Positions 22,631-34,101 of a stretch of 64,000 nucleotides of DNA are shown in pieces. The notes below the pieces were generated by a model that was not told the origin of the DNA, did no database searches, and saw only the letters and a program-made list of their open reading frames with translations. This DNA comes from Avena insularis. Taxonomy: Eukaryota; Streptophyta; Magnoliopsida; Poales; Poaceae. Every line of letters begins with the position of its first letter. The stretch's first letter is position 1. Location: NCBI GenBank assembly GCA_023614405.1, contig CM042693.1:338937527-339001526 (forward strand), in the 5' to 3' direction. The translations under genes and the position numbers were made by a program.

Positions 22631-23232
22631 TGATACGTCCAATTTGCATTACCATTCTATATCATAATTTGCCTCTATTCATTGATATATGTCTTATTAT
22701 GAGGTGTTACTTATGTCTTTTCCTCTGTTTTTGCATGTTGGATGATTCTTGGAGGATGAACTGCCGGAGTCAGGATTCTGATGGAAAACGAGGTGTTTTG
22801 ATGCAATTTCGCGAAGATCAGAAAAATACCAGGAAAATATTAGAAAATTATATTTTCCCAGAAAACGAAGGAAGCCAGAAGGGGAGGCGTAGCTCGGCCA
22901 CAGGGGGCCCACACCCCCTAGGCGCGGGTACCCCTAGGTCACGCCTAGGGCAGGTGTGGCCCACCTGGCCGGCCTCCGACTCCGCCCTCTCACCTATAAC
23001 TTCCTCTCAGAACCCTAATACTAGGGGTGACCACAGAAAGATTTCCGCCGCCTCTGCAGGGCAAAAAACACCGAGAGAGAAAGAGCTCTCCAGCAGACAT
23101 ATTTCTGCCACGGAAATTCCTTCCCGGAGAGGGGAGATCGTCGCCATCAACATCATCGTCAAGCTAGACTTCATCGGGATCATCATCATCATCGTCCACA
23201 CCATCATCTCCACCGGTACCATCATCACCACT
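22631..23232 (+). repeat. 5' LTR of the outer Athila-type element, first part
   Basis: The same family as the LTR at 23233-24723 but in the opposite orientation. It runs from TGATACGTCCAATTTGC to the ATCATCACCACT tract where the next element inserted. The open frame across it is LTR sequence with GATCATC/CATCATC runs, not a gene. Confidence 0.85.
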
Positions 23233-24723
23233 TGATGACCCACAAGTATAGGGGGTGTATCGCAGTACTTTTGATAAATAGGAGTGTCGATCCCAACAAG
23301 GATCAGAAGATAATGAACAATGGTATGGAGCAGGAACTCTCTGTAATACTTAGCAAATGGATTTTTAGGGGTTTTCTGATAAGGCAAAAAAACAAAGAGC
23401 AAGTAATAAAGACAACGAACAAACAGAAAGTGGCCCAATCCTTTCTTAGCAAAGGACAAGCTGGTGGAAATACTTATAAGGACCAAACGTTCTCGAGGAC
23501 ACATGGGAATTCTGTCAAGTGCTTTCGCTTCAAATAGCTGCGTACTCTTGTTTGGTGTTGTAAGTGTTGTGTGGGTGAACCTGTGCTAACATACCGACCT
23601 TACTTGGACTAATACATACTTGTGATTAAACCCCCTACAAACATCCGTAACTATAGGAAAGTAATTAAGATATAAATCTAACCATAGCCTTAAACTCTGA
23701 GATCCTACACTCCCTTGTGCAAAGGTGTCCTAACGGTGGTTCAAGTTTCTGTCACTCCGGCAACCCCACAATTAGTAGCCAAATACACAATGCACTCCCC
23801 TAGGCCCATAAATGGTGAAGTATCATGTAGTTGATGTTCACATGACACCACTAGAAGAATAGCACCACAACTTAAATATTAAACCATTGAATAATAACTC
23901 ACACAAATACACGAGTAACAACATGACTTCTCCCATGTCCTCAAGAACTAAGCGAACTACTCACAAGACATCATATGGATCAAGATCAAAGATGATATGG
24001 TAATGGATAACAATCTGAACATAAACAATAATCCAATGGTTCCACTCACAAGCATCAACTACAATAGTAATCAACTCCGGGAAAGTTTACCCTAATGAAC
24101 TAAAGCAATATCCAACACAATTTTTACAGCGGGATGGAGTAATGATGATGGTGCTGGTAGAGATGATGGTGTGGATGATGATGCTCCCGGTGAAGCCTAG
24201 CTTGACGATGGTGTTGATGGCGACGATCTCCCCTCTCTGGGAAGGAATTCCCCTGGCAGAAATCTGTTTGCCGGAGAGATCTTTCTCTCTCGGTGTTTTT
24301 CTCCCTGCAGAGATGGCGGAAATCTATCTGTGGTCGCTCCCCTGGTGTTAGGGTTCCGTATGGAAGATATAGGCGAAAGGGCAGAGTCGGGAGCCGGGCA
24401 GGTGGGCCACACCTGCCCTAGGCGCAGACCAGGGGGACCCATGCCTAGGGGGTTTGGGCCCCCTGCGGCCCTTCTTCTCCTCCCCTTCTGGCTTCCTCTG
24501 TCTTCTGAAAAAAATAATTTTCCCATATTTTTCTGATCTTCGCGAAATTGCATCAAAACACCTCTTTTTCCATCAGAATCCAGACTCCGGCAGTTCATCC
24601 TCCAAGAATCATCCAACATGCATAAACAGATGAAAAGACATAAGTAATACCTCATAATAAGACATATATCAATGAATAGAGGTAAATTATGATATAGAAT
24701 GGTGATGCAAATTGGGCGTATCA
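23233..24723 (-). repeat. 3' LTR of the antisense Athila-type element
   Basis: 1491 bp. In element orientation it runs TGATACGCCCAATTTGC to ACTTGTGGGTCATCA. It pairs with the interrupted LTR 29978-44021. Confidence 0.9.
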
Positions 24724-24745
24724 ACTCCCCCAAGCTTAGACCTTC
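24724..24745 (-). promoter_or_regulatory. Polypurine tract of the antisense Athila-type element
   Basis: Reading on the - strand, AAGCTTGGGGGAGT directly precedes the 3' LTR. The same 13-base string, AAGCTTGGGGGAG, occurs again at about 26629-26642 and inside the gag coding region at about 29426-29438. Confidence 0.65.
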
Positions 24746-26679
24746 GCTTGTCCCCAAGCGAAAACTGAGCTCAGTAAACATGTCCACAGGTTTATGGAGT
24801 GAAGTGTCGATAAATGAATACGAACAAGAAGCATCACACAACTCATAGAATAAAGCAACCCACCATTATATAACTTAGCTTGCAACAAGTACATGAGTCA
24901 CAATAGAGATGCATAAAGATAAATCATAATTGGAATTGGCAAACTTTGTTCTTGGTTAGAGAACACCTGACAAACATTTTCACAAAAGCTTTTTGTAGAA
25001 GTTTTCAGAACAGGAGCATCCTTTGCTCAAATAGGTTTTTCACAATGAAGGATTTCAAAGTAATACTCAATAGATAAGAGACTTGTGCAAACAAGGAAGA
25101 TAAATAACATGATTGAATAAATCACCATATGAATGCTTGAAACACAACAACTCAAATGCTTGCTGAAGATAGAGAGAAAGTAGGTTCACTGACTCAACTT
25201 GGAAGTAGGAGAAAGGTTCCTTTATAGAGGGAAGCAGGGAATTCAAGTCATAAAGATCTTCCAAAAGATTATTGTACATACTAGCTTTGAGCCCTCATTT
25301 CCCCTATCATAGTCATCTTGAGATGATTAAGGTTAAAGTGCACAAAGATGGAGTATATGCTTGACGAAATATAAGTTGGCAATCTCATGTTCCTTGAATA
25401 TGAGGGCCACTCCTCATGCTACTCAACTTCAGTTACCGATAAGTTCTTGTCATTGTAAGTACATGCGTATCATAGAGAACCGCCAACAGGGTACCCCTTG
25501 CACATGGTACAGGAGCTATCCCATAACCAAAATGACAAGGCAAGCAGACAGTGAGCATCTCAGCGATCTTTTTATTTACTATGTGTATAGCTTTTTATTG
25601 AGGATGCTTCACAGATAGCTCATTATGGTGATGCTGCAAGTTTCCACCATGATTAGGCATGGCTTAGGCTAGTGGCCCAGGCGTTTCTCTAACACAAAAT
25701 ACAAACTCCATGGACTTACAAGTTCCCTCTTTATTTCACACCGGTGACATCCACAGACAAAAGAGCACGATATCAACTGTGTACAAAGTACAAGTGCAAT
25801 GTTGAAAACATTCCCTGTGACAACACGGTTCTGCTAATTCCAACGTATAGGTGCAAGCATATACAACTTCGATGGCACAATGGTTCAAGTCTATTGGGGG
25901 CAAGGAAATAAGGTGTGCCATCAAGTTCGTGAGAGCTTTACTAACTAGTTTTCACATAACAAAATACTTTTTAATTAGAAAGATAGATGAAGCTTGAGAA
26001 TTTGCTAGGAATAGCAATAATGCTACTAGGTAGGTATGGTGGACACAAATGGCACAGGTTTTGGTTCAAAGAGATTGGAAAAATGAGAAGTATGCATTCT
26101 CAAAACAGGTTTTTGGCTAGCAAGGCTGGGTAGCAAGCAGGAGAGTTAAAGGAAACAAGCAAACATACAAGTAATAAAGCCAAACATGCAATCTTCCTTG
26201 AAGACACAAAAGATCTTAAATATATAATACTAAGCTTATGAGCCAACAAGAAAGAAAATAGATGATACAAAATACCTATAAGCTTTTTCTCTTTTTCCTT
26301 TCAAACCTCAAAAATTGTTGCTACTGACCAGAGCTTGGTTTGCCAAAACAAATTTAGAGTTACTTGATGCTCCCAAAGTGATGCCAATACTGATCAACAA
26401 GATCAATCATATAATAGAGATTGCAAACTAAAATAAGAAATGCAAAAAGTAAAAGATGAGACTTCTTATTAATATTCAATAAAGGCACTCACACCAAGGG
26501 ATACATAGATAACCAACTAAAGGAGAGATACTTCCACATGGAAACCAATCTATAAGATAACCTCTCTACCAAAGATATGAATCCACTAAAAAGGTAAAAG
26601 ATAAAAGATAATGGTGGTGATACCACGACGCTCCCCCAAGCTTGGAACAAGCCAAGGGGATGCCAAACCTGATAATGAA
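24746..26679 (-). other. Non-coding internal region of the antisense Athila-type element
   Basis: No ORF with a recognisable domain. It is AT-rich 3' untranslated-type sequence between the accessory ORF and the 3' LTR. A second polypurine-like AAGCTTGGGGGAGCG lies at about 26627-26642, just after the accessory ORF. Confidence 0.5.
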
Positions 26680-27020
26680 TTACTCCTTCGATGGTGGTGG
26701 TGTTCTCTTGTCTAGGGTCAGAAAATCCTCCAGCATCTTACAAAGTTTGTTATTCTCCTCTTGAAGCATATCCACCTTCATCCTCAAAGCACGGTACTTA
26801 TCACAAAACTCATTAGTGGTTCGAAGGCTTCCACTGCCTCAGGGTAGTATCTGAAGGCTGGACCGAAGGCTATGATTCCCGGCATGTTACGATAAAAAGC
26901 ATTCCCAGTGTTAATTGCTCCTACAAGAGTAGGTTTCCTTGCCCTTGTCCCTGCGGAGGTTTGTTCTTCCAACTTTATTTCCTCCACGGGCTTCTTGCCT
27001 TTGTCGTTGGCGGAGACCAT
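26680..27020 (-). pseudogene. Accessory coiled-coil ORF of the Athila-type element, frameshifted
   Basis: The ATG at 27020 begins MVSANDKGKKPVEE, a charged N-terminus, followed by KPTLVGAINTGNAFYRN and GIIAFGPAFRYYPEAVEAFEP. Near 26815 the frame is lost to TGA, but a neighbouring frame continues as NEFCDKYRALRMKVD, then a leucine-spaced MLQEENNKLCKMLEDFL segment and a KRTPPPSKE end (TAA at 26680-26682). This implies one small indel in a protein of about 110 residues ending in a coiled coil. It occupies the place of an env-like third ORF after gag-pol in Athila elements. Its function is unknown and no transmembrane segment is visible. Confidence 0.5.
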
Positions 27021-27927
27021 GGTGCTCTAAACTTCAGAAGATTTCCTGATAGAAACAGATCAAAACGAAAACACGACGAGAACATGATGCACAAACCTCG
27101 GGGGGATCCGAGGGGTTATATATTATGAAGTTTCAAAGCATGAGGAAGGTTTTGATACGAAAATGAGGCGGGGACGGAGCTCGGGGGTGGCACACCCCCT
27201 CCAGGCGCGGCCAGCTGGGGGCCGCGCCTGGGGTGGGTTTGTCCACCCTGGACCCTGTTTCCTCCTCTGTTCCGTCTTGTAACTTCCCTTATGTATTAAA
27301 AACATAAAAATATATAAAAAGATTGGGGTTTCACGTACCTTCTGTTTTCAGCACTTTTACCTATGCAAAGACGAACTCTGCAGACTCCTTTTCTCCTTCT
27401 CCTGGAATTTCCTTTCCTACAAGGTCTTACACAAACCTCAATGGCAACATTAGTGTAAGCAAAAACAATAAACCTTTGGGTACACACTTCAACTGAAAAC
27501 CCATCAAAACAAAGCTTCTGTAAGAGGCAAATGCAAATGACGGCATAAATCTGTCAAAACAGACCAGCAGGTAAAGATTGATTTTTTCAAAAACCTTTTG
27601 TTGCTCAAATCAAAAAGTGCAAAACTAATGAAAGTTGGGTAACAACTTGGAGAACAATCTCAGAAAAATGCAGCTCCATCCGACGTACTGATATTCCTCA
27701 CGAATTTTTACAATTCAGCATAAAAATCTGTCCCAGGACAGCCACTTTTCACAACTCCTCTACTTCACAAAAGAAGTTGAACTTGACACAAAAACCAAAA
27801 CAAAAAGGATAAGGAGCGGTTATTACTAAATTAATAACCTCCAAGAATCGACAAAACTCTTGGGTTATCTCCCAACAAGTACTTTTCTTTAATGCCTTTA
27901 AGTTAGGCTTGAAATTTTCAAAGATGC
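27021..27927 (-). other. Spacer between gag-protease and accessory ORF
   Basis: Non-coding. A GC-rich patch at about 27165-27260 holds inverted GGCGCGGCC-type repeats resembling the GC-rich part of Athila LTRs, and may act as the promoter or leader of the accessory ORF. Confidence 0.4.
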
Positions 27928-29861
27928 TCACAAAGGAGATAAATATTTGAAGTGAAAGAGAGCATCAAGAAGCAAATAACCAACACATTTGAGTCTAACC
28001 CACTTTTTATGCATGGGATAAGCATGAGAAAATGAGTTGTTGAAATAAAAATCCACAAGCATAGGAAGACAAAACAGATGGAACTTCAAAGCTTTCAACA
28101 TAAAACGGGGAAACTTAACATTATTGAGATGCATAAAACCACGTTTCCCTCTCTCATAATAACTTTCAGTAGCACTTTGAATAAAGTTGACAATATAACT
28201 ATCACTGGCAACAACTTTATCATTAGAATAAGCATACTTACAGTCACCAAAAAGAGGTCCAAGGTCATAAACTGGATCAATAGAAGCAAGTTGTTCCATC
28301 CTGAAATCTTTATTAGGCAAGCTATTTTCGCAAGGAGCTTTAGCAAATTTGAAAAAATTAAACTCATAAGAATCTCCATCAAACTTAGTTAAAAATTTTT
28401 CCTTCTTACAATCTATAATAGCTCCACAAGTGTTCAAGAAAGTTCTACCAAAAATGATAGGACAAGTTTTACTAGTTGTTAAGTTAAGCACTAGAAAATC
28501 AGCAGGATACTTAATCTTACCGCAGAGAACCTCCACATCTCTTACAATACCAATGGGGCAAATGGTTTCCGTATTATCAAGGTGAATAACCACATAAATG
28601 TCCTCAAGCTCACAAGGACCAATCTCATGCATAATTTCCCTGTAAAGCTCATAAGGAATAGCACTAGAACTAGCACCAATATCACATAAACCATAGTAGC
28701 AATGATCACCAATTTTAACAGAAAGCACATGAGCACTAGCTTTTCTAGCTTTAATAGGATGAGAGATAATATTAGAAGCGTCTTCACAGAAGAAAATGTG
28801 CTCATCCTCTATATTTCTAGTGACAGTGTCTTCCACAATAGCTACCACAGGTTCAACATTCAATTGCTCATCAGGCTCCACAGTTTTCATTGTACCTTTG
28901 TTATTTGCACTAATAATCATAGAATACTCCTTTACCTTAGTTGGGAAAGGAACTTTCTCAACATGAGGTTCAGGCACAATATGATAGTAGTACAAACTTC
29001 AGTACTTCTAACGGGAACATGACTAACAACATATTTATACGGAGCATGGTACTTATTCCACTTCTTCTTGGGAATTTCTATGTAAGAGGCAAAGGCCTTA
29101 AAACAACTGGCAATACTTTGGGAATCAAGACCAAACTCATTAATAATATCACGGAAACCATCAGTTCCCATAAAAGATTTAATGCATTAATAATCATAGT
29201 TTATACCTGACTTTCTTCGTTTGTCATTCTCCCAAGCTTTAGTGTTCTCTTGAATATGGTCTAGCAAATCCCATTTAGCTTCTTTCTTCATACATGTGAA
29301 TGATCCAGCACAAGAAGCATCTAGTAAATCTTTATCATGAAGAGAAAGCCTAGCATAAAAGTTATTGATAATAATATTGTTAGGGAGTTCATGAATAAGA
29401 CATTTAAGCATTAGTAACTTCAATCTCCCCCAAGCTTGAGTTGTACTCTCTCCATCATGAGGCTAAAAGTTATATGTAAGATTTCTATCCTTATGAATCT
29501 CACTGGGAGGATAAAATTTAGAGTAAAAGAGAGATGCCATCTCTTCCCATTTCATGGATTGTCCATTCTTCAGTAGCTTATACCATTCTTCAGCTCTCCC
29601 TTTCAAGGATACGGAGAGTAACTTCTTCTTCACATATTCAGTTGTGATACCTACACACTTAAACAACCCGCATAATTCGTGGATAAAAAGCAAATGATCA
29701 CCAGGATGGACAGTTCCATCTCCTAAATAATAACTATCCATAACACGATCAACAATACTTGTAGGTATCTTAAAAGGATCTATCTCAACAGGTGGTGGTT
29801 CATCTACTACCCTAACAGTGGTAGTAGCTTTCCCAAACAGAAAACCAAGTGGGTTATCCAT
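27928..29861 (-). pseudogene. Athila-type Gag-protease ORF, broken by stops and a frameshift
   Basis: Gag starts at the ATG at 29861 (MDNPLGFLFGK). The nearby upstream in-frame codons are GTG and a weaker ATG. The Gag core carries VEIDPFKIPTSI, DGTVHPGD, WYKLLKNGQS and FYSKFYPPSEIHKDRNL motifs. TAG (at about 29463) and TAA (at about 29187) interrupt it, where the sister copy at 58749 reads Trp and Glu. A frameshift at about 28980 follows. The last part, from 28995, holds the aspartic protease with GLCDIGASSSAIPYELY (D-I-G in place of the usual D-T/S-G) and IIFGRTFLNTCGAIIDC. It ends at a stop without entering RT. The protein would have formed capsids and processed itself. Confidence 0.82.
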
Positions 29862-29949
29862 ATTGCAAACAAAGCAACAAACAGAAATAAAAGCAATACT
29901 CATAGTAGAAGTTTCCTTTACCATTTCCACACTTCAATAGCGCTTCACT

Positions 29950-29966
29950 CCCCGAAAACGGCGCTA
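29950..29966 (-). other. Primer binding site, tRNA-Asp type, mutated
   Basis: On the - strand TAGCGCCGTTTTCGGGG lies 11 bp inside the 5' LTR. The sister element at 58644 has the unmutated TGGCGCCGTTGCCGGGG, complementary to the 3' end of plant tRNA-Asp. Athila-clade elements use this primer. Confidence 0.7.
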
Positions 29967-30279
29967 GAAAATAGTCTTGATGACCCACAAGTATAGGGGG
30001 TGTATCACAGTACTTTCGATAAATAGGAGTGTCGATCCCAACGAGGAGCAGAAGGTGCTGAATAGTGGTATGGAGCAGGAACTCTCTGTAAATACTTAGC
30101 AAACAGATTTTTAGAGTTTTTCTGGTAAGGCAACAAAACAAAGAGCAAGTAATAAAGACAACGAACAAATGGAGCAAGTGGCCCAATCCTTTCTTAGCAA
30201 AGGACAAGCCGATGGAAATACTTATAAGGACCAAATGTTCTCGAGGACACATGGGAATAATGTCAAGTGCTTTCGCTTC

Positions 30280-33234
30280 TGTAACATCCCAAAAATCATG
30301 ATTATAAAGTTTGCATATCATTCATGCATTCATAAGAATTTAGGATCATTTTAAAATAAGATTTCAAAAACAGAAGAAAATTGTTGTCTATTATTTCATG
30401 TAGGAAAAACAATGACTTTATTTCCACTCTATAACATAAGAATACTTGTTTTAACCACTAAAGGATTGAACATAGGTTTGATTGATATTTCTAAAGCTTG
30501 GTCAAAGTTTTCAAAACAAAATATGAATTAAAAACCATTCATATGCCTATTAAAAATAATTAATTAAGGCATGATTTTTATTTTAAACTCAATGGCCAAT
30601 GTAATTTTGACTGAACAGCATTGATTTATACACAAATATGTACATGTTTCACTTTACAAAAATCCATAAAGAGTTTGAATTCAAACTCATTTGAAATCAT
30701 TTGAAAAGGATTCCTAGAAAATCAATTATAAAAAGAAAAAGAGAAAAGAATAAAGAAAAGGCCGGCGCCACCAATCAGGCCCAGTAGCTGAACCATCCCG
30801 TTAACCAGCCCATCTGGGTTTTCCCCTCTCCCTCTGTTTCTCACCCAGGCGAAATTCAAACGTAGTACCGAGCGACTCCGACGACGAAATTCCGGTGAGC
30901 CCAATCGCCCCTGTCCTTCTGGTTCATACGAGTGTGGTCCTTGTGATCTTGTGCATCTGCTGACACTTCTGGTTTGCCTGCACATGACCCAGGACGCCGT
31001 CCCCGCTCACCACTGCAAGCGACAGAGCCGCCGCTCAACCATGGCGAGCGATTTAGGTAAATTCTGACTGCCCCTGCCTTCCACTTTACACTGCCGTGTT
31101 CTCCATGACCCTGTGCACCTCCTAATACCGCTGGTTTGTGCTAGGACGATCCAGAGTGTCGGCAACGACCTCATCTACAAGAACCCGATGCCGCCTGCGA
31201 CTCTGACAAGCTCTAGCCCTCGCTAAAGCATGCCCCCTGCCCAACCGCAACCACGTTGAGCTCCCTCGTGCACGTGCGAGTCTGGTAAGCATCATCACCA
31301 CCCCTAGGCCTCACTAGAATCGCCATTCCACCACCGCTCGCGCGCGCCGCCGCCAGCCACCGTCGCAGCGCCGCTCATTTTTGGTCTGTTCGATTTGGGT
31401 CGTTAGATCTAGATCTGACGCATAGGATAGACGACTTAAGTGAAGGGGTACGAATATATCTGAGACGCGCGATGCACTTTAAATCTGACGATCCAGAGAG
31501 CCTGATCCGTGCGAAGCGGTACCGTCCAATCAGGAAGCGCCACGTGGCTAGGTTTAGATTTAAAATCTGAAATTTTATCTATTAGATATTCAAATTTATA
31601 AATTCAATAACTTTTGTTCTGTTTATCCAAAAAATACAAATAATATACCATTGGAATCAAAAAAATAAATCCTACACATCTATGGGATTAGTTTTGTATT
31701 TTGTTTCTGTTAAAATGGAATTTTATGCAGAGACATTTGTAAGCTTATTTTGTGTATAAAAATTATTTGGAAAATGTTTTAAAAGCCAAATTTAGTTTAT
31801 TTTGTGTATAATTGTCTTATTTATTGTTCAGTACTATTTTACTTGTCTTGTTTGGTTTAGAAAAATCATCACATGGCATTTGCATGCATTCATATATGTT
31901 TGCTTGATTATTTGAAATGTGAATTTGGTGCTATCATTTTATGTGTAGATTTTGGTGCTAGTGGTGATTGTGACTGTGAGGATTGTTGTTACTCCCCCAA
32001 CTACCAAGGCAAGTGGTGCTTCATACTTTTTTCCCAATATTTTGACTATGCATTAGAAATATTTTGTATAGGGCTTGCATGAAGATTTTTGCTAAGTATC
32101 TATATGCTATGCTTGGGAAATTCTAGTAGAATTGTTAGATTTTTCTCTAAGTTAAGATACTTGCTATTGCCATGCTTAGCCTAGCTAGTAGAAACCAAGG
32201 GTGGAATATATTCATGCTATGGAAAAATATTGCTAAGTCTTTGACTTATGTTTTTGCTTAATAAAACAACTAAGTGAATGAAACACCTGGGTGGAATGGT
32301 AATTGCTTGGTGGATATTGGTTGAGTGGTTACCAGGGCCCATTTTCCAATGGTCTACCCTGTGTATCTCACTTGTGGAATGCAACCCAGGAACAAAGGGA
32401 TTTGAGATGCCTTATGTTAAGAAGCTTCTAGTGCAGCCACATGGCATTGAGGGCTCTGCCTGGATCATATAGGTTGCAATAACTTAGCCAAATGGACAGT
32501 TGGTGGTAGGGGATGATAGGTTTGGAGCGCGTCCATTTTGGTCTAAGGGAAGGCTTCTGAAAGGTCATTTCTTGATGAAAATCAAGTCTTGTGGGGAAAG
32601 TGCACCACCTCTGCAGAAGGAAGAAACTAAGTACTTAGCCGTGTCCCCGGAAATGGACAATTTGAGCATCAAGACATGGAAGCTATCAAGAATCTCCTCA
32701 TCCCAATTTCTAAGTTAAAACTTGTGGTTGAACAAGGGTGAAGGTTCACCAATGTCTATTAGTGGTTCCTTGGGAGTTTGTGCCAAACAAAAACTTAGTG
32801 TTTTCAACTGATAGGTAAAACCTATTTTGAGCAAAGCATGCCTAAGCTACACTTAGCCAAATTCATGTAGAAGCTAGATACTATTATTGTACTAAGGTTT
32901 CACTTGCCAATACTATTCCAATGTATTGACCCACTGTGACTGTAACTTGTGATATTGCAGGTTACTCTAATGAGGATTAGGGTTATGAGTCTACACTCAA
33001 CATGCTTGCCTGTGGCACATGAAGATGAAGACTTTTATTTATATTGTTAAGTTAAACTCTTATACTAGCCTATGGCTATGGAGTTGTAAAAGACTATGTT
33101 ATCTTTGGAATAATGATGTAATAAAGACCTTTGTTTCTATGTACTTCATCTTAAACTGTGGATGCTAGCAATTGATCCAGGGACTAGCATTGCAATCACA
33201 TGGACCTTTACCTTTATAAAGGTGGAGTCTTACA
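30280..33234 (+). repeat. 5' LTR of the chromovirus
   Basis: 2955 bp, 219 bp shorter than the 3' LTR. Relative to that copy, about 248 bp (corresponding to 40207-40454) is replaced at 30851 by about 14 bp of unrelated filler. TCTG|GTAAGC at 31281-31290 resembles a splice donor; the 3' LTR has GATAAGC at this place. Confidence 0.93.
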
Positions 33235-33236
33235 GA

Positions 33237-33248
33237 TGGTATCAGAGC
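33237..33248 (+). other. Primer binding site, initiator tRNA-Met type
   Basis: TGGTATCAGAGC begins 2 bp after the 5' LTR, identical to the site in the gag-only element. Confidence 0.9.
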
Positions 33249-33389
33249 ACTGTGTTGCCTGTAGGATTATGACCCTAGGATTGGATTAGAAGCCACTAAG
33301 GAAAAAATTTCAACACTTTGAAAAATTTCCACACTTTTCTTTTTCTTCTCGTAAACTTTTCTAATCTCCTTTCTCATCTCTATTTGTAG

Positions 33390-33888
33390 ATGAACTCCAT
33401 CAACGAAGCCGTGAGGAAGGGACCACTCATGACCATGACTTTGGAGTGTGAGACTGAATTTCCCAAGGCCCTCAAGAACCTTATGGTTACCATGGGGATA
33501 CATGGTGCAGCTGTGTACAAAGGATTCCTTGTGATGGATGAAGGAGAAGAGTATTGGTGGGTGCAACTCCACTTGTACAAAAACAAGGAAGACAACCACC
33601 AGGAGTCAGGATTCTGCATGATCACCAACTCAGAGATGCACACAACATTCTTTTGACTCTGCAAGAAATGCAGCTTGGAATGCTATCTAGGAGCTTGGTG
33701 ATAGACTCAAGTGCAGAATGCTCAACACCCAAAATGACCTTAGAGAAGAAAAGAAGCATACCCAAGAATTAGAGGCTACCAACCAACAACTAAGGGGAGA
33801 CATCATAGACCTAATTTGGGAGTCTTGTGAACAAGATAGACAGATGGCTACTAAGGATGCCCTGATAGCTATTTTGTCTAGTGAGTGA
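33390..33888 (+). pseudogene. ORF-A, additional ORF upstream of gag, damaged
   Basis: The ATG at 33390 opens MNSINEAVRKGPLMTMTLE, followed by FPKALKNLMVTMGIHGAAVY and DEGEEYWWVQLHLYKN. One extra T in the TTTT at 33651-33654 creates TGA. In the neighbouring frame the protein continues DSARNAAWNAI, one TAG, then a charged helical tail (NDLREEKKHTQELEATNQQL) to TGA at 33886-33888. The ancestral product would be about 166 residues: a small globular domain followed by a coiled coil. I recognise no family. The ATG directly follows a pyrimidine-rich tract ending TTTGTAG, a good splice-acceptor context. Confidence 0.6.
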
Positions 33889-34101
33889 GAGTTCTAGCGT
33901 ACTTCGTTAGTTGGACCACCACACTTATCGTTTCTACTCTCAAAAATTTGTCTAAGTTATGTTGAACCTTTGGTGCTTGTAATGGATTTGTGTATGCCAT
34001 GACTTGTGTGTTTGTTGCAAAAAGATGTGCATGTGATATTTTGTCTTGTGATTTTTCTATATTGATGTTGATTCTAACTTTTCTCTATCTTATAAAAATA
34101 G

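Noticed and set aside
22630..23235. 201-codon + strand frame with His/Ile-rich end
   Set aside because: It is Athila-type LTR sequence with CATCATC/GATCATC runs. Relatives at 24.2 kb and 43.6 kb are broken differently.
31873..32082. 69-codon frame conserved at 41448-41657
   Set aside because: The conservation is due to the paired LTRs of one element. No independent support as a protein.
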